Positions 35,049-46,639 of a stretch of 64,000 nucleotides of DNA are shown here, in pieces. Every line of letters begins with the position of its first letter. Position 1 is the first letter of the stretch. The position numbers and the translations under genes are program-made. The stretch spans positions 253,423 to 317,422 of the forward strand of contig JAANYP010004450.1 of assembly GCA_020465985.1 (NCBI GenBank), in the 5' to 3' direction. Origin of the DNA: Centrapalus pauciflorus. Lineage: Eukaryota; Streptophyta; Magnoliopsida; Asterales; Asteraceae. Below the pieces are notes generated by a model. It did no database searches, was not told the origin of the DNA, and saw only the letters and a list, made by a program, of their open reading frames with translations.

Positions 35049-36973
35049 TTATGAGATAACATCAATAAAAGGTAAATTAATATGCAATTGTTTAAATAGC
35101 TGAATTTGTGAAATTGGGCCTCATCCTTTTCCCTTTTTAACCGACTAGGAAAAGGTGCCTTCGGCTTGGCAATCGGGATTTCTTTTGCGATAGGAGGTTG
35201 GACTTGCACGGTACTTGGTAGGCTTGAAGTTTGTGCCTCGTCCTTTGTTGCCTCCTCTTCCGGTTCAACCTGCACATCATCAACAACAAGATCATTTGAA
35301 ACCGAATTAGAAATAGGTTCAAGAATTTTACCACTCCTCAAACTGATTGCTTTGACGTGCTCTTTCGGATTGACTTCCGTGTTGGAAGGCAATGTACCCT
35401 TTTCCCTTTCCTTATCAAGAAGTAATTGAGTGAGTTGCCCCATTTGCTTTTCGAGATTTTGAATGGAAGCTTGTTGTCCCCTCACTATGTCTTCAAGGGT
35501 GGGCTTGGTTTCGGTTGATGGAGTGGTGGTATTTGTAGCTTGGTATGGTTGTTGCGATGTATTGGTTGGTTGATTGGGTTGTCGGGATTGGTATTGGGCG
35601 GTGTTTGGATGACGAGGTTGGTATGAATTGTTTCTTTGGTTGGGGTTGGAAGAACTAGCACCCTCAAATCCCGGTGGTACCGCCGGAGCTTGGTCATTTG
35701 GTTGACGCCATCGGAAATTTGGATGATTCCGATTGTCAACATTGGGATTATAGTATTGTTGAGGTGGTGGTTGAAAAGCTAGCTTCCCTCTTTGGTTATC
35801 AAATCTATCCCCGTAAGAATACAACACATCTTCTTCCAAGGTTTCCTCCGCATCGTCACTCCCACAATCTCTCGCCGTGTGAGGTCCTCCACAAAGTTGA
35901 CACACTTCTTGAATAGACTTGATGGTGGATTGTCTACTAAGAAGTGTCAACCTCTTGGTGCACTCATTTGCGGTATGAGGACCGTCACACAATTGACACA
36001 CATTACTTGCTAATCTTGGGTTTTGAAGTTGGACTATTTGTTTACCCATCTTAGCAACCTCCTCTTTAAGAGAACTCACATCATCACCATGCTTCATAGC
36101 ACCGCGTACAACTCTATGCCTTGAAGAATGCCACTCATGAGTGTTAGTGGTCGCGCTCTCTATCGCTTTGTAAGCATCGGTTGGCTTCTTGTCCATTACA
36201 CATCCACCGGCATTCAAATCTAATATTTGCCTTGTTGAAATCAAAAGCCCGGTGTAGAATGTGTAAACTTGGTTGTACGTGTCCAACCCGTGATGTGGAC
36301 ACTTTCTCAAAAGTCCCTTATATCGTTCCCACGCTTCATATAATGACTCCTCGCTTTCCTGCAAAAAATTACTAATATCATTTTTTAAACGAGCAGTTTT
36401 AGAGGGAGGGAAATACCGCATTAGGAACCGGTCAACAAGTTCCTCCCATGTTGTGATTGATTGTGGCGCAAGTGACTCAAACCACGTTTGTGCGGCTCCC
36501 CTCAACGTATATGGGAACAAACGAAGATACAAGGATTTTTCGGGCATCTCCCGAATCTTAATCATATCGCAAACGTCCAAGAACCGTGTTAGATGCGCGT
36601 TAGGATCATCGGAGTCATGTCCATCGAAAGGGCACATTTGGTTCAACTATTGGAGATAATTTGTTTTAATCTCGTAATGTGGGGCTTGAACGGGACGGCG
36701 TATGATTGCCGACCCCGACCCGATGTTGGTCGCCTTGGAACGTTCCCTCATGGTTCGATTATCTTCCTCCGCCATCTTGGCTTCAACTTTGGGTTCGGTT
36801 CTTTGTCCCGAAGCCTCAAGATTCTCTACTATAATTGGTGATGCGGATGGTAAAGTTGATGGTGCTTCTTGCTCAACCGAGGGTTCTCCAACCTTTTGCT
36901 TATTTTTCCTTCGAATTAATCTCGCCGGATCTGTCATTGGCTCGGTTAGATCCGAGTGGAGATTTCGGTTCAT
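34973..36973 (-). pseudogene. Athila gag
   Basis: It starts MNRNLHSDLTEPMTDPARL and is interrupted by an in-frame TAG at 36647-36649. It then carries the retrotransposon gag domain (RLFPYTLRGAAQTWFESL, FLMRYFPPSKTARLKNDI) and two short Cys motifs CQLCDGPHTANEC and CQLCGGPHTARDC, atypical knuckles. A Gln/Asn/Pro-rich stretch follows. The frame is lost near 35.1 kb by a shift before protease. Confidence 0.9.
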
Positions 36974-37131
36974 AAACTTCTACAAGAGAAAGGGAAACCA
37001 AACGGGTAATCTCGAACAAGAATTGATAATGCAATAAAATAAAGACAATGAAATTAACTTTCGGGGATAAATCCCCGAAAGGATCGCTAATATAGAAACG
37101 TTCAACCGTTTTCAAAATCACCATTATTGTC

Positions 37132-37147
37132 CCCGGCAACGGCGCCA
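37132..37147 (-). other. Primer binding site of the Athila element (tRNA-Asp)
   Basis: TGGCGCCGTTGCCGGG on the minus strand, six bases from the 5' LTR. It is complementary to the 3' end of plant tRNA-Asp and typical of Athila. Confidence 0.9.
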
Positions 37148-37153
37148 AAAACT

Positions 37154-38893
37154 TGATGTGCCGCTAGCACACCTTAATTTTAATTAAGAAATGGAAATAA
37201 ATAAACTAGAACTAGCGGACAAATAGGCAAGTATTACCTATCGTATACTAGTATAGCTTACGTAAGTCCGGGTATCGAACTCAGGGACAATCTGGTGGAA
37301 TGATGATAATAAGTCGTCGGTTAATAATTAGCTATGTATTTAAATTGGTTTAACTATGAATAATCTAAATTAATGACTAAAGATTTACCAAAACTACACA
37401 CACAATCCTAAGGAATTAATTACTAAGATTTTTGATTAAAGGAAACATGTAATCAAATGGGATCACTCCCCCTAAACATCGGATGAACGATTTAACGCGC
37501 AAATCAGATAATATACTAGTTATGATTACAAAGCAACAAATACACAAATCTCTAAGTTATGTTTGATACTAATTTATCATAACAACCAATATCATATCCA
37601 CTCAAATCTCTTATACATGAATACAATATCGATTATTTAACATATGAACAATGATCATCTAGCTATATAGATCTCTCACTATAGCACAATAATCTCATAA
37701 CTCACGACGTGAACACGAAAACCTCTTTTAAATGTTCAAAACTTGAGTTATGCAAATCCAAATGTTCACAACAAGTTTACGTCTTTTGAAAGATTATTCG
37801 GTTAAAAACCAAATACATCAAATTCATGCTATATTCTCATAAAAACATAAATCCCCTCTTATTATTATGAAAACACCGATTAAACCTACTCTTTCACCAT
37901 CTCTAGTAGAAAGAATTAACTTCACCAAGGTGTTTGGTTTATCAAAAACAAATACCAACTATTTCGAACTCTCGTTATGGAAATAATAAAGCATTCATAG
38001 CAAGTTTAACAAGTCTAAACATAATAACAAGATTTTCATTCAAAATACGAAAACTTCGATATATCAACCGATTACATACAAATATAAATCATCCAATGTC
38101 TAGGGTTTGCTACCCAAATGATTACTTAGCAAAACTACTCCATGCTAATGGAGTAAAACACCATCATATAATAAGCAAGCATTTCAAATATTAAGATGAA
38201 CTTAAATATACAAAAAACTCCCCTAATGACGTATGTTGATGAATATGCAATCCTTTAAGACAAAACTCCAAGATAGATGCCTTCCTTGCCTTCCTTCTTC
38301 CTCAAGAAATCAGAGAATATGTGTATGAAAAATTTGGTAAAAATTCGTCTCCCTTCATAAATGAGCAGAATCTTCCTTTTATAGGCTGGAGAGAACTCGC
38401 CGAGTATAGGGGAAGAACTCGCCGAGTTCATGTGTTGTCAGCTCCTGATTTGATCTCAAATAGGGGGAACTCGCCGAGTTTGGTAGGGGAACTCGCCGAG
38501 TTCATGCGTTGTCGTCTCCCTATTTGATCTGGCCATTATCAGGAATATTCAGAAATGATCAGGTTTCAAGTGTACTCGCCGAGTATGTAGAGGAACTCGC
38601 CGAGTTCTTGTTGGGAATTTGGTTCTGGATTCAGATGAACTCGCCGAGTAGGCCAGGAGAAATCGCCGAGTTCCTTGCAGATCAGACTTTCTGTTCTTGT
38701 TGGAACTCGCCGAGTATATGTGTGAACTCGCCGAGTTCTGGTTGTTTCAGCTTATTTCACTCCCATTTATTCAACCAACACCTGAAATGACAACATAAAC
38801 CTATAAGATTGGGTTTGAGACGAAAATCAATCAAAAAGCTATGTAAAACACGAGATATCGTCCGATAAAACATGTACAAATTGGACGATATCA
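37154..38893 (-). repeat. 5' LTR of the Athila element
   Basis: Uninterrupted 1740-bp copy that includes the empty Sirevirus site AAAGGAAACATG. It ends GATATCA against the target duplication CATCT. Confidence 0.93.
38375..38740 (-). promoter_or_regulatory. Athila 5' LTR: TATA box and ACTCGCCGAGT array
   Basis: CCTATAAAAGG at 38375-38385 with ten ACTCGCCGAGT-type words at about 38394-38740, one of them AATCGCCGAGT. All ten words are intact in both LTRs although the surrounding DNA has changed at several sites (for example around 38425-38445 and 38545-38575). Confidence 0.75.
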
Positions 38894-40928
38894 CATCTCC
38901 TAGATCCTTCATAGCGAAACATCTTCCCAACCAATCTTTTACACTCTGTAATGTTGGGATGTCGTTTCCTATAAGTAATATGTCATCGACATATAATACC
39001 AGGAAGACTACAGTGCTCCCACTGACCTTGACATATATGCAGGACTCATCTTCGCTTCTAGAAAATCCAAACTCTGTGATTTTCTCATGAAAGCAAAGAT
39101 TCCAGCTTCGAGAAGCTTGCTTAAGTCCATAAATGGACTTCTGAAGCTTACACACTTTCTTAGGATACTTGGTGTCTACAAAACCTTCAGGTTGTGTCAT
39201 AAACACATCCTCTGTCAATTTCCCGTTAAGGAAAGCGGTTTTGACATCCATCTGCCAGATTTCATAGTCATGAAACGCAGCTATGGCCAGAACTATCCTT
39301 ATGGATTTAATCTTAGCTACCGGTGAAAAGGTTTCCTCATAGTCAATCCCGTAGGTTTGAGTATAGCCCTTTGCCACCAGCCTAGCTTTGTGAGTGTGTA
39401 CTTTCCCGTTCATATCCGTTTTCTTCGTGAATATCCACTTACAACCCACCGTCTTTAGACCGGGTGTGGGATCAACCAAGTTCCAAACTTGGTTGCCATA
39501 CATGGATTCAATCTCGCTATCCATAGCTTCCTTCCATTTGGCTGCCTCAGGGCCTGCCATCGCTTCCCGGTAGTTAGCTGGTTCATCTAAGTCGACTAGT
39601 GTACTATCACTAATCATATCATCCTGTTTAATATGGAAACCATAGTAGAACTCAGGAGGATTGCTAACTCTACCGGATCTGCGCAAAGGTAAGGATATGT
39701 CATTGGGTTCAACAGGCATCTCAGCCTCATGTTGATGGTCAGTGTTTGCAGTTGGTTCTTCATCGGTAGTATCTTGAATCTCATTAAGATCGATCTTACT
39801 TCCACTGTCCTCTTTAGATATTATCTCCTTCTCGAGGAACACTCCTCTTCGAGATACAAACACTACGTTTTCACGTGGTTTGTAAAATAGATATCCAAAT
39901 GACTCTTGTGGGTAACCGACGAATAGACACTTTTCAGATCTTTGACTGAGTTTGTCAGAGGTCTCTCGTCTAACGAAGACTTCACAACCCCAGATCTTGA
40001 TGTGACCAAGGGAAGGACGCTTTCCCTTCCACATCTCGTAAGGTGTCTTTGAAACTTTCTTGGTGGGTACTAGATTTAGAATATGTGCCGCAGTTTCTAA
40101 TGCATAACCCTAGAAACTTACTGGAAGTGTTGCTCGACTCATCATAGATCGGACCATGTCTAACAAGGTCCTGTTTCTCCTCTCCGCTACTCCGTTGAGT
40201 TGTGGTGTTCTAGGAGGTGTTAACTGGGAAACTATTCCACAGCTTCTAAGATGATCGACAAACTCGATACTAAGGTACTCTCCTCCCCTGTCGGAGCGGA
40301 GAACCTTTATCTTTCTGCCCAGTTGATTCTCTACTTCACTTTGATATCTTTTGAATGTCTCAAAAGTGTCGGACTTATGTTTAATTAAATAAACATATCC
40401 AAATCTACTATAGTTATCTGTAAAGGTGACATAGTACCGATTTTCCCCTTTTGTAGCACATCGGAATGGCCCACATACATCTGTGTGGACCAAATCTAAT
40501 AGTCCTTCACCTCTTTCACACGTTCCTGTGAATGGTGATTTTGTCATCTTGCCCAGTAAACATGATTCGCATACATCATCCGATTTTAGGTCGAATGATT
40601 CCAACACTCCATCCTTTTGGAGTTGGGCGATGCGTTTCTTGTTAATGTGCCCAAGGCGACAGTGCCACAATTTGGACTTATCAATTTCGTTAGAATCAAT
40701 ATTAAATAATAGGTTGTTATCACACTCAACAGTTTCATATATGCCATTATAAGGACAAGCTTTGAATATAAAAACATCATTCAAATAAACCAAAATACTT
40801 CCATTATTATTATCAAAGTTGAAATTGTATCCATCCTTATACAAGGCAAACAAAGAAATGATGTTCCGATTCCTATCGGGTGAATAACAACAATTATTTA
40901 AGCTAATCTCTACTCCTGATCTAAGCAC
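38894..40928 (-). pseudogene. Outer copia pol: pre-integrase, integrase and RT
   Basis: The pre-integrase zinc-binding region (LWHCRLGHINKKRI ... CESCLLGKMTKSPF) is followed by the integrase triad in LVHTDVCGPF, VLRSDRGGEYL and LNGVAERRNRTLLDMV, then by VFVRRETSDKLSQRS and the RT with KARLVAKGYTQTYGIDYEE, MDVKTAFLNGKLTEDVFM, IYGLKQASRSWN and catalytic LYVDDILLIGND. A TAG replaces the expected Trp in PVSFW, at 40110-40112. The gene is cut after MKDLGD by the Athila insertion. The frame running on to 38757 is LTR sequence. Confidence 0.92.
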
Positions 40929-42013
40929 GAGCTGTTTCTTCCGACTTTCTTCACAGGCGTGATCTTTCGATTCCCCATGATTAGGTTCAGCTCCCCATGC
41001 TTCAAGCTTCTACTTTCCCTTAGTCCCTGCAATACAGAGCAAATGTGAGTACCACATCCTGTATCAAGAACCCATGAATTAGTGATAGAAGTGTTATGGA
41101 GTTCGATCATGAACATACCCGAGGTGCTGGCCTTTTCGACTTTGCCGTCTTTAAGGTCCTTCAGATATGATGGGCAGCTTCGCTTCCAGTACCCCTTGCC
41201 ATTGCAGTAAAAGCATACTGCTTCCTTCGGATCTTTAGTAGGCACAATATCGGACTCTGTTTTCCCTTGAGATCCTTTCTTGGACTTTCCTTTTGGGGTC
41301 TTCCAGGATGACTTCCGTTTCTTTGAGGCCTTACCGACAGTAAGCACAGGGGCCACAGGGGTCTCATCTTTCTTGATGCCCTGTTCAGCGGTTCGAAGCA
41401 GATTATGCAGTTCCATAATTGACGTCTCCTTCTGATTCATGTTCATCTGATAGGAGAGTACGAACTGATTATAGATGGTGGGCAGTCCAGAAAGAATGAT
41501 ATTGGTGGAGAACTCAGAGTCAAACACCATATTGAGAGCCTCCAGCCGGTCGAAGTACCCCTTCATCTCAAGGACGAAAGTGCAGATAGATGTTCCAGGT
41601 TTTGGTTTGCAAGCCATGAGGGATCTTACCACATCAAGGCGCTCTTTGCTCACCTTAGCCTCAAACATCTCTCGCAGCTGTTGATTCATCTCAAAGGCCC
41701 ATGTACTCTCGAAGGCTTTAGCAAGCTCAGGAACCATGGATGACGCCATGATGCAGGACACTTTGTTTGCATCATCGTAATGTTTCTGGTGTGCGTCCAT
41801 TTCCTCCTGGGTGGGATTCTCATTCAGTGTGGGAATTTGTTCATCGAGAACATACTCCTTGTTCTCGTACCTCAGCGTAAACCTGAGGTTTCTCATCTAG
41901 TCCACATAGTTCGGACCGGATAGTTTTTCCCTACCCAGAACGGAAAGGAGTGAGAAGTTGGATGCGTGGTTGGGAGCAGGAGTGGGAGTACCAGTAGAAG
42001 TAGAAGTAGACAT
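40910..42013 (-). pseudogene. Outer copia gag and protease start
   Basis: The start is MSTSTSTGTPTPAPN, followed by LSGPNYVD, then a TAG (41897-41899) where Trp is expected, then MRNLRFTLRYENKEYVLDEQ and the UBN2-type gag body. The zinc knuckle CFYCNGKGYWKRSC has Tyr where the metal-binding His should be. The protease begins SWVLDTGCGTHIC. A one-base deletion near 40925 throws the frame out of pol. Confidence 0.9.
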
Positions 42014-42718
42014 CTGTGAGATAAAGTTTTAGTTAGTATGAAGTATTCCTTAAACAATTTACCCAATTTGAATTAAGGCTAGGATCCATATTTTCGATTC
42101 GTTTTATGAAAAGGGTCGCCGTAATCATGCCACGAATTTATTTTAGGTGGACAAACTCTTGTCGATTTCAATCTCTACGAAATTCCTAGATCTTTTGAGA
42201 TTCATTGAATCTTATTAATGGCATGTTAATCTCGGTTATGCTCAACTACTATCCGTGACTGGGTTGCCGAGGATCACGGACAAGATGGTGAATCTAACCA
42301 TGCAAAACTGCGTAAGACCCGGCACGGATCAGTCCGGGAATCGCGAGTCCTACATCACCTCCTAATATGTCTCTCATTAGTGTGCCGGTTAATACACACG
42401 CTCCACTAACAGTGCATATAGGAGATGTGCATTTTTCATGGATTTGCATACTAATTCACTTTTGATATATCTAAAACGGGATTTTTTTTTTGTTTTAGTA
42501 CTTTAGATTATACTTTTTAATCTGGACACCATCCTATCAAAAGTCCTCGGTGGCTCCATTTAACGCACAGCGAAGCGGAGGAGGTAGGTCAGCGCGAAGC
42601 TGTTAAAAACCTATTCCTTTAGGGAAGCAGAGCGCCCGCCTTATACCTCGGTTTATAGTTTGTTCACTATGGGTGAGCCGATTTATCAATTGACTGACGA
42701 TGTAATTAGATTTAAATG

Positions 42719-42801
<83 letters not shown>

Positions 42802-43107
42802 CAATAATACATATATAAATTTCTTTTAAATCTTAGGGGTTTAATTTTAAACTTTTAAAATTAAAGGGTCTATTTTAAACATTTTAAAATTCAGGGTATA
42901 TTTTAAACAATTTAAAATATTAGGGTTTAAATTAATATTTATGTTTATATATATATTTCGGTTTCAATATTTAAATAAAATAAGAAACATTTAATTATTA
43001 AATATATATATTAAATCCGAAACCTATATATATAACCATAAAATCCTCAAAATTTAAACCTAGGATAATACAAGTTTATCCAAATAAATTATGATATTCT
43101 AAAACCT
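42014..43107 (-). other. Leader of the outer copia element, left part
   Basis: Non-coding 5' untranslated DNA between gag and the Harbinger insertion. It contains a (TA)n tract. I see no conserved signal. Confidence 0.6.
42722..42797. repeat. (TA)n microsatellite
   Basis: About 75 bp of TA repeats within the outer copia leader. Confidence 0.95.
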
Positions 43108-43799
43108 TTAGGTCGTGTTTGGTTCGCGGATTTCGCAGGATTTCGAAGGATTTGCATTTGAAATACCTTGAAATACCGTGTTTGGTTCGCGGATTTCATC
43201 AAGGATTTTAAATCCCGGGATTTTGAAAATCCCACCTCCCTTTGTTATTGAAAAACCCGGCTCCCCCCCTATCTTTTTAAATCCCATCTCAGTTGCATTT
43301 GCCACTTTACAATTTTACCCCCACAAATTAAAAAACCCTACCCACCCACTTAAATCATCATCAGACATCAGCGCCTCCTTCTTCCTTCTTCCTTCTTCCT
43401 TCTTCCTCATTCCTTCTCGCCTGAAACTGCACGATTCCTCTCTTAGGTACGTATTTTCTTCTCTCTTTTCTCGATTTCTATATATGTTTGATGTATAAAT
43501 GTGATTTGTATGTTTTCTCCCTTCCTGGTTCCTTCTTCTCTCTTTTCTCGATTTCGAAGATATTTTGGGATATTTATCTGAATATGAATATATGTTTCGA
43601 AAATTTTCCTTCTTCCTTTGTGTATGCTTATGCATCTAAATATGTATCTGATAATTTTTCTGATTTTTGGAATATATATGTTTCTGATTTCGAATACAAA
43701 TATATGTATCGAACAAAATTTTTTTGGAAACTTTTTGATATGTATCGAACAAATATATGTATCGAACATGTATCGAACAAAAACTTTCGAATACATCTG

Positions 43800-44070
43800 A
43801 TTTCTGTTTTTTGGAAACTTTTTGATTTGTAATGCTTCTGAATATGTATCGAACAAAAATTTTTCTGTATCTGATTGCATCTGAATATGCTTCTGTTTCT
43901 GATTTCGAACAAAAGCATCTGAATATGTATCTGATTTCATAGTGTAAACAAAAACGTTTCTGTTTTTTGGAAACTTTTTGATTTGTAATGCTTCTGAATA
44001 TGTATCGAACAAAAATTTTTCTGTATCTGATAGCATCTGAATATGCTTCTGTTTCTGATTTGTAAACTTT
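43800..44070 (+). repeat. Tandem duplication in the Harbinger element
   Basis: A roughly 110-160 bp segment around TTTTTTGGAAACTTTTTGAT and TATGTATCGAACAAAAATTT is present twice (about 43801-43910 and 43959-44065), surrounded by shorter TATGTATCGAACA words from 43700. Minus-strand frames here are by-products. Confidence 0.75.
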
Positions 44071-44348
44071 TTTCTCCAAAAATGTTTTTTGGAACAAAAA
44101 TGTTTCTGTTTTTTGTGAATGTTTCTGATATATGTTTCTTATTTTTGGAATCTGTTGAAACATACACAAATATATGTTTCTAATATATGTTTCTGATTTC
44201 TTGTGAATATTTGTTCATGTTGCTAATATATGTTTATGATATTTTCTGATTTCATATGTTGAGATATGTTCTTTATGAAATTAAAAGGAAATTACTTGTT
44301 AATTGATCTTTTATATTGATTTTTGTTGCAAGAAATGGCGGCCCTTAG

Positions 44349-44722
44349 AATTGTTTAGGAGCTTTAGATGGAACATCCATAAAGTGCATAGTACCACTTG
44401 AAGATAAACCTAGATATAGAACAAGGAAGAATGATATTGCAACAAACGTATTAGGGGTGTGTTCCCAAGATATGCAGTTTATCTATGTATTAACTGGATG
44501 GGAAGGGTCGGCAGCTGATGGAATAGTTCTTCGAGATGCTCTTCTTAGGCCACGTGGATTGAAAGTTCCAAGACCGGGTATGTAAATAGATATCAAAACT
44601 AAAATTTAAAAGTGTGATAGTGAAATAACTACTATACTTTATTATCATTAGGTTATTACTTGGTTGATGCCGGATACACAAATGGAGAAGGCTTCTTAGC
44701 CCCTTATAGAGGTCAAAGATAA
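44349..44722 (+). pseudogene. HARBI1-like DDE nuclease fragment
   Basis: Reads NCLGALDGTSIKC, then PRYRTRKNDIATNVLGVCS, QFIYVLTGWEGSAADG and, across a 74-bp GT-AG intron (44578-44651, phase 1), YYLVDAGYTNGEGFLAPYRG. The first two catalytic Asp residues (ALDG and LVDAGY) are present. The frame stops at TAA six bases before the ATG of the Myb/SANT-like frame, so the third acidic residue is missing. The N-terminal half is absent too. This is a deletion product, not a working transposase. Confidence 0.85.
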
Positions 44723-44727
44723 AAGTC

Positions 44728-45467
44728 ATGAAGAAAGATTGGCAAATTGTTCATGATATGATTAGTGGCTCTAATACTAGTGGATTTGGGTATGATGTCG
44801 TAACCCATTGCGTGATTGCCGAACCCTGGGAGTCGTATCTTAAGGTACATTATATATTTGTTGTTGTTTTTATGTCTTCAAAAAGTTTCATAACTTTTAA
44901 TTTTAATTTTATGGTATGTAATAGGTTCATAAAGGAGCCTCAAAATGGAAAAACAAACCGTTACCTCATTATGAAGACTTGTGTGTTGTTTTTGGAAAAG
45001 ATCGGGCCACCGGAAATGGAGCTCAAGATTGTATGGAAATGGAAGAAGATGCGAACAAAGAAGAAGAAATGCAACAATTATTTGACGAGTCCGATGATAA
45101 TATTGAATCTAATCAAATTCCACGTAGTCGTTCAAGTGTGCCGCAAGAGGTAACATCAAAAGGTAAGAAAAGGAAAAGCCAAGTAGATCCATTTATTGAC
45201 GTATTTCAAGATGCGGTTAACTTTCTTGGAGAGGGGCTTAATAATATGTCAAAAAAGATGGGTAAGGGTGTAGAACGAGAAGAAGAGTTTGACAAGCAAC
45301 GTTCCATGATCACAAAGGAAATATCAAAGATTCAATCATTGACTCGGACCGAGAAGTTCAAAGCATGTGAAAAGTTACGAGCCAATGTTGAAAGGATGAA
45401 GTTTTTTTGGGATCTAGACGACGAAGCGGAAAGGGAGGAATACGTGAGGTATATTTTGGAGAGTTAA
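44728..45467 (+). CDS. Myb/SANT-like protein of the Harbinger element
   Basis: Two exons (44728-44844 and 44925-45467, GT-AG intron, phase 0) give about 219 residues without a stop. Exon 1 holds MISGSNTSGFGYD and ends ESYLK. Exon 2 holds KWKNKPLPHYEDLCVVFGKD, an acidic stretch, a basic GKKRKSQVDPF and a charged C-terminus. This matches the Myb/SANT-like (Myb_DNA-bind_3) partner ORF of plant Harbinger elements, which helps the transposase bind DNA. The usual N-terminal tryptophan-rich Myb repeat is mostly missing, so it is probably truncated by the same deletion that clipped the nuclease. Confidence 0.72.
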
Positions 45468-46107
45468 TTTAACTTGGTATGTAGTCTTTTGGTGAATATT
45501 TTGGTGACTTTTGGTAGAAACATTCTTGGTACGTAGTCTTTTGGTGAAATATTTTGGTGACTTTTGGTAAAAACATTAACTCGGTATGTAAGCTTTTGGT
45601 GAATTATTTTGGGTTCTATTTTGGGTCACTTAACTTGGTAGAAACACACTTTGGTTGTGAGGAATATGTAATCTTTTGATCCTATATTTAAATTAATGAT
45701 ATTGATAGAATTATGAATTAATTGTTGACTATCGACTTGTTTGTAATTTTTTTTCATTTAAAAGATGTAGTATGAATAAATGATTTATAATTAATTAATA
45801 AATTTGTTATATTAAAGTAAAATTAAATTATTTATAATTGTATTAACAAATCATTCAAGAAATAAACAAACTGAAAAATAAAAATACATAACTGAAGGGT
45901 AATTATGTCATTTCTCAGGTAAACATTCCAAATCCTTTGACAGATTTGCAAAACAAACAGGATTTCAGAAATGCAAATCCTGTTAAATCCTGCAAACCAA
46001 ACGTCTGACAGCATTTAAAATCCCGATAAATGAAAATCCCAGACAATGCAAATCCTCTGACAGAATGCAAATCCCACAAAAAAAATCCGCGAACCAAACG
46101 CCCCCTT

Positions 46108-46622
46108 AGGATAAGCACTTAATTTAAATTAAGGTAATTTCCAGATAAATGGGATTTAGGATAAACCTAGAAAATCAAACTTATCTCTAAGGCATGTTTA
46201 TCTAAAACCCCAAAAATCAAATCCTTAATTACATTAATAAAATCCTAAATTAATAAAATAATAATTTATTTAATATATCAGATTTATCCATTTAAAACCT
46301 TTTAAAAATCCGAAAATTTGAAGATAAATATGAAAAACAATTTTCAAAATTTAGACAATTAATTTAATATTTAAAAAGTATTTTAAAAATTAAATAATTA
46401 TCAAAAAACGAATTTTACTCCAAAAATTTCGAAAAATTAATTAAAAATTAATTTTTCGGATGTATTTAATATTTAAAAATTAATTTTAAGTTTAAACAAT
46501 TTAATTTAAAATTAAAAACACCATTAAAATTAAATCAAAATTCCGAAAATTAATCAAAACAAATTTCGAAATTTAAGAACAAGATTATCATCTCAAAATT
46601 AGTGCAAAGCTCGTTAGGTTAA
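46108..46622 (-). other. Leader of the outer copia element, right part
   Basis: Very AT-rich 5' untranslated DNA next to the primer site. No gene. Confidence 0.6.
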
Positions 46623-46638
46623 CTTGGCTCTGATACCA
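46623..46638 (-). other. Primer binding site of the outer copia element
   Basis: TGGTATCAGAGCCAAG on the minus strand, one base from the 5' LTR. This is the standard initiator-Met tRNA site of copia elements. Confidence 0.92.
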
Positions 46639-46639
46639 C

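Larger units (their letters stand above)
10569..38893 (-). mobile_element. Athila-type Ty3/gypsy retrotransposon with nested insertions
   Basis: Two LTRs of exactly 1740 bp (left copy counted without its insertion), a tRNA-Asp primer site TGGCGCCGTTGCCGGG, the AAGTGTGGGAAT polypurine tract and a 5-bp duplication (CACCT at 10564-10568, CATCT at 38894-38898) define it. Gene order on the minus strand is gag, protease, RT with FMDD, RNase H, integrase, then an ATHILA-ORF-like gene. Guests are a Sirevirus in the 3' LTR, a solo LTR in integrase and a SINE in the post-pol spacer. Every coding part has at least one stop or frameshift. The reading frame of the outer copia pol shows that the CATCT copy is the original target. 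Confidence 0.93.
43111..46104 (+). mobile_element. Rearranged PIF/Harbinger DNA transposon
   Basis: Terminal inverted repeats GGTCGTGTTTGGTTCGCGG (left) and GGGGGCGTTTGGTTCGCGG (complement of right) are flanked by TTA duplications (43108-43110, 46105-46107). Inside are a truncated HARBI1-like nuclease and a Myb/SANT-like gene on the same strand. Subterminal copies of the TIR-like sequence occur near 43168 and near 45985-46005. Confidence 0.88.

Noticed and set aside
38757..38893. C-terminal end of the outer copia RT frame
   Set aside because: Reads into the Athila LTR. The true continuation is at 10568 and below.
43315..44169. Minus-strand frames of 76-197 codons in the Harbinger element
   Set aside because: Generated by the TATGTATCGAACA tandem repeats. 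Peptides are low complexity and repeat each other.
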